From Bacteroidales bacterium (GTDB taxonomy: Bacteria; Bacteroidota; Bacteroidia; Bacteroidales; UBA10428), in the NCBI GenBank assembly GCA_016933335.1, contig JAFGBD010000009.1:19488-83487 (forward strand): a stretch of DNA of 64,000 nucleotides, written 5' to 3'. Below are positions 57,056 to 64,000 of the stretch, piece after piece. The stretch's first letter is position 1; the number at the start of each line of letters is the position of its first letter. The notes under the pieces are model-generated. The model did no database searches, was not told where the DNA came from, and was given only the letters and a program-made list of their open reading frames with translations. The translations under genes and the position numbers were made by a program.

Positions 57056-59488
57056 TCAGAATTTCCCCACGATCTTGATATTAAAAATTCTTCCGGTCAG
57101 ATAATTAGGAATTGCAAAAGTGTTATTCCGGTTCAGATTGTTCTTCACCGTTTTTACCCATTGGTATGAAGCCTGGTTTTTCAAGCCGAACAGGTTAAAT
57201 ATCTCAAAACTTAACCAGACATTTGCGTACTGGTTAATAAATTTCAGGTTGTTCAACGATTTTGACAGGCCAATATCCACTCTTCTGTAAGGTTTCATGC
57301 TGACATTCAGATCCGGCCGGTCATAATCCGGTGTCCCGTAAGGTATCCGGCTTGCATAAGAAAGATTCAGATGTACCTTGTAATCAGGATTATTTGGGAA
57401 ATAATCCTGGAAAAACAGGCCGAAATTAATAACCTGGTCAGTAGGTCTCCTGTAATAACCCGGCCAGACTACAGTTCTATCAGGCAACAGATAGTAGTCT
57501 TTATATACATCCTCTTTGGTCTGCATGACAGACAGCGATGCCCATGATTCGGCATCTTTAACAAATTCTCCGTTGATCTTGAATTCTATCCCTGCAACAT
57601 AACCACGCGCAATATACTGGGGAAGGTATTGGATATCAACATCATCAACTTTATAGGGTATCAGGTTCCACAAATGTTTATAGAACATTTCGGCTGAAAA
57701 AACAAATGGCCTTTCCCATAAAGCAAAATCATACCGACCTCCCAGCAGGTAATGAATTGACTTTTGTGCTTTCATATCCTTGTGAAGGTTTCCATCAGGA
57801 TCCCTGAGTTCTTTATAAAAAGGCGGTTGATAGTAGTAACCTGTAGCAGCATGGAAGCTGATTCTCTGCTGCCAGTATGGAGTCATTGTAAGTACAATCC
57901 TCGGGCTCAGTACGACCTGATTGCCCAGCGACCAGTAATGGGCGCGAAGACCGGCCGTGAGGAAATATTCTGCACTGTTTCCCTGTAAAATAAAGGTGTT
58001 CTGGAAATATCCGGTAATTCTGTTATTGAACTGCAGGTTTTTGGAAATGGTGGTCGAGTTTAAAAATAATTCAGAATCTGAGTAAGGAATTGAATACCCC
58101 GCAGAATCAAGCATCTCCCATTCCCGTATTTTATCGTCAATAATTTCATACTGATATTTTATTCCCCATCTCAGGTTGTTTCCGGTTGAATAAATACTTC
58201 CTTTATGTTCAAGTGAATAAACCTTTGCAAGGAGATAATTTCTTGCATGCTCCAGGTAAGTTCCTACTCCGATATTCAGCACGCTGTCACCGAACGATTC
58301 AGAACCTGCCACATTGTCAAGCATATTGATCAGATATTGCCCCTGTATGTCATAGGTGACTTCTTCGATTGTATTATAAGCAGTTCCGATTAGTTTAAAT
58401 GACATTTCTTCTGTTGGTCTGAAATCAAGAGACAGGGCTCCAAGATATGTGTCAAACCTGTCTGATTCCTGACCATCATAATATACTGTAAAACTAAGGG
58501 TTTGCTGATAAGTTCCGAATTCGGTTTCCCGCGTTTCAGGAATGACCCTGTAAAGATTCTGAGAAATATTTCCCAATAAAGACAGCTCTAACTGTTTTGT
58601 GACATCATAGGTGAGGAATGTCTGGACATCAAAAAATGATGGTTTGTAATCACCCCTGGTCTGCAGCTTTTGCAGCAGGTATTGATTGGTTTTGTATCTG
58701 ACACCACCAATTGCCGTAAACCTTTTATTGGCTGAGGCTCCTTCCAGATGGGCAGAAGCACCGAGAAGGCTTCCGTTAAAGCTTCCTCCAAAACCTGAAG
58801 GCCTTTTATATTTGATATCAAGTACCGATGACATTTTATCACCGTATTGCGCATCAAATCCGCCAGCTGAAAACTGCAATGATGATACGAGACCTGAATT
58901 GATGATGCTCAAACCTTCCTGCTGTCCGGCTCTGACAAGAAGTGGCCTGTATATTTCAATGTCATTGATATAAACCAGGTTTTCGTCAAAATTACCCCCC
59001 CTGACAGAATACTGCGAACTGAACTCACTTCTTATACTTGCGCCGAAAGAACCAAGCATCGATTCAACACCCCCCATGGCAGAAGGAAGCAATTCAATAG
59101 ACCTGATATTGATTCTTTCAAGCGTGCCGGCTTTTTCATACTTTCTTTCTATATATACTTCATCTATCTTTTCTGTCGATGGCGATAACTGTCTTTTAAG
59201 ATAAAAAACTTCGCCTTGTGCCAGTTTAACAGGGATTAACAGTTTTTGGTAACCAATATATGAGATTTCGATAGTATACGTCTGATTTACAGGCAAATCT
59301 ATTACAAATAGTCCGTCTTTATCACTGATCGTACCTGTAACCAGTTCTTTAACCGTTACGGTTGCTCCCAGCACAGGTAATTCATTTTCATCAGTTAATC
59401 TGCCCCTGACCGTGCCATATTCCTGTGCCGGTATCTGGTATGCAATATTTATGAATGCCGGTATGATAAACAGTCTGATGAGCTTCAT
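57056..59488 (-). CDS. TonB-dependent receptor with carboxypeptidase-like N-terminal domain
   Basis: An 810-residue outer-membrane receptor, not of the SusC type. It has a signal peptide (1-22, ending IPAQ), a carboxypeptidase-D-like regulatory domain (about 25-110: VRGRLTDENELPVLGATVTV), a plug (about 125-250, with ELLPSAMGGVESMLG, FDENLVYINDIEI and FDAQYGDKMSSVLDI) and a beta-barrel ending NIKIVGKF. The receptor has no SusD partner, so its ligand could be a siderophore, metal, peptide or vitamin. It follows a small carboxypeptidase-like domain gene on the same strand after 60 bases. Confidence 0.88.
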   Translation of the reverse strand: MKLIRLFIIPAFINIAYQIPAQEYGTVRGRLTDENELPVLGATVTVKELVTGTISDKDGLFVIDLPVNQTYTIEISYIGYQKLLIPVKLAQGEVFYLKRQLSPSTEKIDEVYIERKYEKAGTLERINIRSIELLPSAMGGVESMLGSFGASIRSEFSSQYSVRGGNFDENLVYINDIEIYRPLLVRAGQQEGLSIINSGLVSSLQFSAGGFDAQYGDKMSSVLDIKYKRPSGFGGSFNGSLLGASAHLEGASANKRFTAIGGVRYKTNQYLLQKLQTRGDYKPSFFDVQTFLTYDVTKQLELSLLGNISQNLYRVIPETRETEFGTYQQTLSFTVYYDGQESDRFDTYLGALSLDFRPTEEMSFKLIGTAYNTIEEVTYDIQGQYLINMLDNVAGSESFGDSVLNIGVGTYLEHARNYLLAKVYSLEHKGSIYSTGNNLRWGIKYQYEIIDDKIREWEMLDSAGYSIPYSDSELFLNSTTISKNLQFNNRITGYFQNTFILQGNSAEYFLTAGLRAHYWSLGNQVVLSPRIVLTMTPYWQQRISFHAATGYYYQPPFYKELRDPDGNLHKDMKAQKSIHYLLGGRYDFALWERPFVFSAEMFYKHLWNLIPYKVDDVDIQYLPQYIARGYVAGIEFKINGEFVKDAESWASLSVMQTKEDVYKDYYLLPDRTVVWPGYYRRPTDQVINFGLFFQDYFPNNPDYKVHLNLSYASRIPYGTPDYDRPDLNVSMKPYRRVDIGLSKSLNNLKFINQYANVWLSFEIFNLFGLKNQASYQWVKTVKNNLNRNNTFAIPNYLTGRIFNIKIVGKF

Positions 59489-59548
59489 CCGCAGCTTATT
59501 ACCTTAGATTAATTATAACTGGATAATAACAATTAAATTGTTGGATGA

Positions 59549-60169
59549 TCATTTTTTCTTCTTAAAATCACCTCTTTTAATTGCCTCAAAGAATTTAATC
59601 CATGCAAGCGGATTCAGAACCTGGTAGGAAGGCACAGTTCCCTGGATAAACGTCTCCTGATACTGCCTTTCCATTATATATTGATAATTTTCCCTGGCAT
59701 TCGGATTGTTTTCCATGATGATCTGCGTTTTTAATAAAGCAATATTGCGTCTTGCACGTTCCAAGTCGTCTTCCGGTAACTTAAGATTCAGAAAAGCATC
59801 TTTGAATTCTTCATAATTTCTCCACGGATAAATTACAACCTCACCAATAAAAAAGGTGTCCTGAGGCAGGATGATATCCAGTGTTAAAAAAGGCTCGGGT
59901 AAATTACCGGGTATTACGATTGTTCTTCTTTTATAGCCCAGGCAGGAAAACATGACCGTATCATTCACTTCAGTAACGATTGAAAATTTGCCCTGATTAT
60001 CTGTTATTGTTCCTCTCATATTATTCATGATGAAGATATGAGAGAAGGGTAGCGGCTGGAGAAGTTCATCCCTGATACGTCCGGTTAGTTGTATAAGTCT
60101 TTCATTCTGTGCGTTAGACTCATTAACTGCCATTAATGCAAATACAAAAAGTACAAATATAAACCTCAT
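59549..60169 (-). CDS. Exported carboxypeptidase-regulatory-like domain protein
   Basis: A 206-residue exported protein: signal peptide MRFIFVLFVFALMAVNESNA, then one carboxypeptidase-D regulatory-like beta-sandwich (about 25-105: LTGRIRDELLQPLPFSHIFI, KFSIVTEVNDTVMFSCLGYKRR) and a helical C-terminus ending KRGDFKKKK. The domain is the same kind found at the front of the TonB receptor downstream. The two are probably one operon; a role in assembling or tuning the receptor is an inference. ATG 60169 is chosen over the longer frame because it starts the signal. Confidence 0.75.
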   Translation of the reverse strand: MRFIFVLFVFALMAVNESNAQNERLIQLTGRIRDELLQPLPFSHIFIMNNMRGTITDNQGKFSIVTEVNDTVMFSCLGYKRRTIVIPGNLPEPFLTLDIILPQDTFFIGEVVIYPWRNYEEFKDAFLNLKLPEDDLERARRNIALLKTQIIMENNPNARENYQYIMERQYQETFIQGTVPSYQVLNPLAWIKFFEAIKRGDFKKKK

Positions 60170-60325
60170 ATAAAAACTCCATGGTTGTGTCTTCTCATCA
60201 GATGCTTCAAAAATAGTCAAAATATTGAATAATTATTGATGTGCATAAAAATTCAAATTCTTGTATTTTTACATTAAACAATATCTCTTATTTCAATATA
60301 ATGATCAGAATATTTACTGATAACA

Positions 60326-60736
60326 ATGATTTTACAGAAGGAAATAACACTTGATGGTTTCAGGAGGGGATATCATCTTATCACCAGAACCATTATGGAT
60401 AATCTGGGGGATTTACCTGATAAAGGATTGCTTCATATACTTGTCAAACATACATCAGCTGCAATAGCCCTGAATGAAAATGCAGATCCTTCTGTACGGA
60501 TTGACTTCGGTCGGTTTATGGATAAAATGGTTTCTGAAAATGATCCGCTATATACCCATACACTTGAGGGAAGCGATGACATGCCCGCACATCTGAAATC
60601 ATCGTTATTCGGACAATCCCTCACAATACCAATAACAAATCACAGACTAAACCTGGGGATCTGGCAGGGAATTTATTTTTGTGAATTCAGAAATAATGGC
60701 GGACCCCGAACTCTTGTACTTACAATATTCAGCTGA
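60326..60736 (+). CDS. YjbQ family protein (UPF0047)
   Basis: A 136-residue protein of the YjbQ family, for which thiamine-phosphate synthase activity has been reported in some members; its main role is unsettled. Family motifs are complete: HTSAAIALNENADPSVRIDF, THTLEGSDDMPAHLKSSLFGQSLTIP and GIWQGIYFCEFRN. The DUF4301 gene starts 5 bases after the stop, so the two are co-transcribed. Confidence 0.92.
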   Translation: MILQKEITLDGFRRGYHLITRTIMDNLGDLPDKGLLHILVKHTSAAIALNENADPSVRIDFGRFMDKMVSENDPLYTHTLEGSDDMPAHLKSSLFGQSLTIPITNHRLNLGIWQGIYFCEFRNNGGPRTLVLTIFS

Positions 60737-60741
60737 ACTTA

Positions 60742-62307
60742 ATGAAAACCGGACATAATATAACAACCATGAAATTTTCGGACCAGGACCTTCAGCAGTT
60801 TGAGAAAAAAGGTATTAATGTTGAACAGATCGAAAGGCAGATGGAGAATTTCAGAAATGGATTCCCTCATATTAAGCTTGTACGTGCCGCAACGCTGCAT
60901 AATGGTATCAGGCACGTAAGCAAATCTGAAATTGAAAAATATAAAAATATTTATCATGAATCAAAAGATTTAAAGAGGCTCAAATTTGTGCCGGCTTCAG
61001 GAGCTGCTACCCGTATGTTCAAGGCTTTGTTTGAATTCGAGTCTGCTTACAGTATGTCGGATTATGATCCATCTATCATTGAAAATGAGGCCTACCGGCA
61101 GGTGAAAACCTTCTTTGAAAATTTGAAGCTTTTTGCGTTTTATCCAAGATTAAAACAGGTACTGGATAATTCCGGTAAGGATATTGAAAAACTATTGATC
61201 AGTAATCAGTTTAATGAGATTTTGGATGCACTGCTGGACAAAAATGGAATGAATTACCGCAATCTGCCCAAAGGACTGATTCTTTTTCATCATTACCCGG
61301 ATCACAACCGGACATCTGTTGAAGAACACCTTGCTGAAGGTGCAGCATATGCAAAAAATTCCGATAATTCGGTTGTTATTCATTTTACGGTATCACCTGA
61401 ACATATGTCAGCTTTCCGGCAACTATTGGATGAAGTGAAAATCAAATTTGAAAAAGAACTGAATGTCAGATATTATCTATCTTATTCTGTTCAGAAATCC
61501 TCTACCGATACCATTGCAGTTGATAAAGAAAATGCCGTATTCAGGGATACAGACGGGACTGTCCTGTTCAGGCCTGCAGGTCATGGCGCGCTTCTTGAAA
61601 ATTTGAATGACCTTGATTCTGATATTATTTTCATAAAAAATATAGACAATGTAGTGCCGGATAAAATAAGGGAAGAAACGGTGTTATACAAACAGGTACT
61701 GGCAGGCATCCTGATTGAATATCAGGAAAAAATCCATGATTACATCAAACAGATTGAAGAGCAAACAGTGGATAAGGCATTGATAAAAGAGATCTGGCAG
61801 TTTATTGAGAAGGAATTGTGCGTTATATTCCCGGATAAGAAATTCACTTTGGAAGAACAAAGGAAGCTGTGTTTTATTAAGCTTAACAGGCCAGTCAGGA
61901 TTTGCGGCATGGTTAAAAATTCAGGGGAGCCGGGAGGAGGTCCGTTTTGGGCTGAGAATCCTGATGGTACAGTTTCATTGCAGATTGTCGAGACAACCCA
62001 GATTGATTTAAAGAATATGCTTCAAAGAACAATCCTTGAGAGTTCAACCCATTTCAACCCGGTTGATATTGTTTGCACAACAAAAGATTATAAGGGAGAT
62101 AAGTTTGATTTGCATAAATTGATAGACTATTCCACCGGATTTATTTCAAAGAAATCCAAAGACGGAAAGAAACTCAAAGCTATGGAATTGCCCGGATTAT
62201 GGAATGGCTCCATGTCGGACTGGAACACCATATTTGTGGAAGTACCCGCCATCACTTTTAATCCTGTTAAAACAGTTATTGATCTTATCCGGCCCGAACA
62301 TCAATGA
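60742..62307 (+). CDS. DUF4301 family protein
   Basis: A 521-residue cytoplasmic protein. The N-terminal KFSDQDLQQFEKKGINVEQIERQMENFRNGFPHIKLVRAAT and the PASGAATRMFKALFEF block define DUF4301, a Bacteroidota-enriched family. The latter block resembles a phosphate-binding loop of nucleotidyltransferase or pyrophosphorylase folds, but no activity is shown. The ATG at 60742 or the one at 60769 (MKFSDQD) may be used. It follows yjbQ by 5 bases and is convergent with the MscS gene. Confidence 0.85.
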   Translation: MKTGHNITTMKFSDQDLQQFEKKGINVEQIERQMENFRNGFPHIKLVRAATLHNGIRHVSKSEIEKYKNIYHESKDLKRLKFVPASGAATRMFKALFEFESAYSMSDYDPSIIENEAYRQVKTFFENLKLFAFYPRLKQVLDNSGKDIEKLLISNQFNEILDALLDKNGMNYRNLPKGLILFHHYPDHNRTSVEEHLAEGAAYAKNSDNSVVIHFTVSPEHMSAFRQLLDEVKIKFEKELNVRYYLSYSVQKSSTDTIAVDKENAVFRDTDGTVLFRPAGHGALLENLNDLDSDIIFIKNIDNVVPDKIREETVLYKQVLAGILIEYQEKIHDYIKQIEEQTVDKALIKEIWQFIEKELCVIFPDKKFTLEEQRKLCFIKLNRPVRICGMVKNSGEPGGGPFWAENPDGTVSLQIVETTQIDLKNMLQRTILESSTHFNPVDIVCTTKDYKGDKFDLHKLIDYSTGFISKKSKDGKKLKAMELPGLWNGSMSDWNTIFVEVPAITFNPVKTVIDLIRPEHQ

Positions 62308-62341
62308 TCTTAAGTGTGTTCCCGGGATCGCCACTTTCAGT

Positions 62342-63175
62342 TCATGAACCAGATCGAATATGCACATCCCGCTGTGGAAAGGGAATCTGGATCTTGTTCC
62401 TTGCAAATGCATTAAAAATTTCGTAACGAAGCTCACTTTTAATGTTTTCAACCCTGAAAGTCTCCGTTGACCAGAAAAACAACTCAAAGTCGAGAGAGGA
62501 TTCACCAAAATCGGTAAATCTCACAAAAGGAGACGGATCCGTTGTAATCTCTTTATGGTCTCTGGCACATTTTAAAAGCACTTCGGTGACCAGTATTACA
62601 TCCGATCCATAAGAAACACCAACCTTAACAGAGAAACGCGTCTTTTTTTCCAGATGGCTCCAGTTGATGACATTGTCAGAAATAAATTTTGAATTCGGGA
62701 CAATCATAATGATGTTGTCCCGTGTCTCAATTTTTGAAGTCCTGATTCCTATTTCCCGGACACGACCAACAATACTACCTTCAATTTCAACAATATCACT
62801 CACTTTAATAGTTCCCTCAAACAACAATGCTACTCCTGACACAAAGTCCTGGAAGATCTGCTGCAATCCAAGCCCGAGACCAACGAGAAGCGCTGCTGAA
62901 CTTGCAAGTAATATTGTTACTTTAACCTCTAAAGTGTCCAGAATAATAACAATGGCGATAATCCATAGAAAATATTTGATTATCTGATAGATAGCGTAAA
63001 GTTGTCCAATCTCCATCCGCTTCTTAACCTCCTGCCGGTGAATGATTTTTTTGATAAGTCTGATGAGTATATACGTAATTACCAGGATGAGAATGATCTC
63101 AAACAGATGAAAAACAGTAATGCTAACCTCACCTGCCTTGAATAGTCTGTTATCAAGGAAATTCTTAAAAGACAT
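62342..63175 (-). CDS. MscS-type mechanosensitive ion channel
   Basis: A 277-residue channel that opens on membrane tension to release solutes. Three membrane helices (about 22-42, 62-82 and 86-110), the last pore-lining with ASSAALLVGLGLGLQQIFQDFVSGVALLFEG, precede the MscS beta domain (VSDIVEIEGSIVGRVREIGIRTSKIETRDN, PNSKFISDNVINWS) and a cytoplasmic alpha-beta end. This is the small, core MscS architecture. It follows a small gene by 41 bases on the same strand. Confidence 0.93.
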   Translation of the reverse strand: MSFKNFLDNRLFKAGEVSITVFHLFEIILILVITYILIRLIKKIIHRQEVKKRMEIGQLYAIYQIIKYFLWIIAIVIILDTLEVKVTILLASSAALLVGLGLGLQQIFQDFVSGVALLFEGTIKVSDIVEIEGSIVGRVREIGIRTSKIETRDNIIMIVPNSKFISDNVINWSHLEKKTRFSVKVGVSYGSDVILVTEVLLKCARDHKEITTDPSPFVRFTDFGESSLDFELFFWSTETFRVENIKSELRYEIFNAFARNKIQIPFPQRDVHIRSGS

Positions 63176-63216
63176 TATTAATTAATTGGTTATCTATGAA
63201 TGAATATCAACCAAAA

Positions 63217-63420
63217 TTAATCAAAATCGTGTTTAAAAGTTTTAAAAAATTCCCTGAATTCTGCAAATGAAAAATTGCAGAATTTCCCATTATCATAATA
63301 AACCCTGTATATTGCCTGATAATTACCCATGGATGGAACATATTCATAATCATAGAATTTATTCACATCAAATTTTAGCGCTACCAGAGAATGATAGTCC
63401 TTGATGCATTTACATTTCAT
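63217..63420 (-). CDS. Small conserved-looking hypothetical protein
   Basis: A 67-residue soluble protein (MKCKCIKDYHSLVALKFDVN to the C-terminal EFFKTFKHDFD). It is rich in Phe and Tyr, with alternating beta-strand-like segments such as YQAIYRVYYDNGKFCNFSF that suggest a small beta-barrel or SH3-like fold. No family is recognised. ATG 63420 is preferred to the one at 63423. It precedes mscS by 41 bases and may share its transcript. Confidence 0.55.
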   Translation of the reverse strand: MKCKCIKDYHSLVALKFDVNKFYDYEYVPSMGNYQAIYRVYYDNGKFCNFSFAEFREFFKTFKHDFD

Positions 63421-63794
63421 CATGTTTAAGAAGATGTTAAGAGTATGTCTAATAGATTTATATTCAATTACATATGATTATATTTCGAAGCCTGCCTATT
63501 TTTTTTTGAAATTAAATAAACATAGATGCATTTTTACTTTCATTTTTTATTTATTTTACACAATTTTGACGCGCTTTTTAAAAATGGTCACACTGGTGGT
63601 AAATGATACATTGTTGGATAATCTAATAATAAAGAATTGATTATTATATTATGTTGATAACTCTGTCGTTATTGACTGTGACATTTTATGCTTTCAACGT
63701 CAAAAGAGAACAATCTTTAAACAAAATATATAAGGTTGTCTAACATTAAAAATTTATATCTTATGGTCTAACTATCGTAACATATTGTAAAAAA
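63421..63794 (+). other. AT-rich gap before the arginine decarboxylase
   Basis: These 374 bases separate divergent genes. I find no convincing coding frame; a plus-strand frame crossing from the antisense of the small gene has no ribosome site and AT-driven composition. TTG then 18 bases then TATCTTAT (about 63735-63766) is a weak promoter match for the downstream gene. Confidence 0.45.
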
Positions 63795-64000
63795 ATGAAA
63801 AAACCGATTCTTAGTAATTTGCTACACAGCTCAGCTGTGGAAGTAAATAACCACACAACAGGAGTGGTTGTTGGTAATCGAATTCCGAAAGATTACTTTA
63901 TTACTAAAGGAACCGGTGAAAGCGACATAGCTATTCATGCGGGTTCTTATCATTTAGCACTTAAAGCTGCCGGGATAGAGATGGCAAATATCATGACATA
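63795..64000 (+). CDS. Pyruvoyl-dependent arginine decarboxylase, N-terminal part (cut by window edge)
   Basis: Converts arginine to agmatine, the first step of one polyamine route. The 68 visible residues begin MKKPILSNLLHSS. The blocks GNRIPKDYFITKGTGESDIA and HAGSYHLALKAAGIEMANIM match the N-terminal beta-chain region of this family. The self-cleavage Ser that forms the pyruvoyl group lies beyond the window, so it cannot be checked. The start ATG is preceded by an A-rich stretch. Confidence 0.85.
   Translation, partial: MKKPILSNLLHSSAVEVNNHTTGVVVGNRIPKDYFITKGTGESDIAIHAGSYHLALKAAGIEMANIMT

Noticed and set aside
63401..63640. 79-codon plus-strand frame rich in Phe, Tyr and Ile
   Set aside because: AT-rich by-product that starts antisense to the small gene before mscS; no supporting signal.

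Overview
The window reads as a chromosomal segment of a Bacteroidota bacterium, most likely a Bacteroidales or marine/anaerobic relative. The evidence is a SusC/SusD pair with a hybrid two-component regulator, a type IX secretion (T9SS) C-terminal sorting domain, the Bacteroidota families DUF4293 and DUF4301, RNase Y next to ZapA with a 6S-RNA-like gene between them, and several good matches to the Bacteroidota promoter (-33 TTTG, -7 TAnnTTTG). Composition is AT-rich. I see no tRNA, rRNA, insertion sequence, prophage or CRISPR array.

Layout. 1-11.3 kb is housekeeping: pyrB-pyrI (aspartate transcarbamoylase), a DUF4293 membrane protein, a SirB1-like transglutaminase-fold protein, RNase Y, a 6S RNA candidate, zapA with a small coiled-coil partner, an M23 peptidase followed by anmK (wall remodelling and recycling), a C69 dipeptidase and rplS. 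Between anmK and the dipeptidase lies a hairpin plus a short ORF that looks like the orphaned 5' leader of a SusC gene. 11.3-17.2 kb holds exported proteins on the minus strand: a beta-propeller protein carrying a T9SS tail, then a tight three-gene operon (membrane protein with a PGWG motif, exported caspase-fold protease, lipoprotein with Fn3-like repeats and a FISUMP domain). 17.6-25 kb has a small membrane protein, a DUF3795 zinc-site protein, a large CotH/beta-helix secreted protein and an AsmA-family protein.

25.3-46 kb is a polysaccharide utilisation locus: a 1,409-residue hybrid two-component regulator, then a GH31 lipoprotein with PA14 insert, SusC, SusD, a third surface lipoprotein, a terminator, GH97 and GH2 lipoproteins, and a convergent SGNH esterase with an inserted beta-sandwich (CE20-like). 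The enzyme set suggests side-chain trimming of a xyloglucan-like or galactosylated oligosaccharide; no endo-acting backbone enzyme is present in the window.

46-51.6 kb is an RND efflux operon (membrane-fusion protein, pump, TolC-like channel) with a palindrome at its promoter. The rest is a methyltransferase with a possible small membrane peptide upstream, a PAS hybrid histidine kinase, ornithine aminotransferase, a nitroreductase, a TonB receptor with a partner protein, YjbQ, DUF4301, an MscS channel with a small companion gene, and the 5' end of a pyruvoyl-dependent arginine decarboxylase cut by the window edge.

Nothing here is an unmistakably new system. The best candidates for a second look are the exported-caspase operon, the CotH/beta-helix chimera, the 6S RNA, the overlapping hairpins upstream of the hybrid regulator, the SusC-leader relic, and three short membrane-peptide ORFs missed by length cut-offs.
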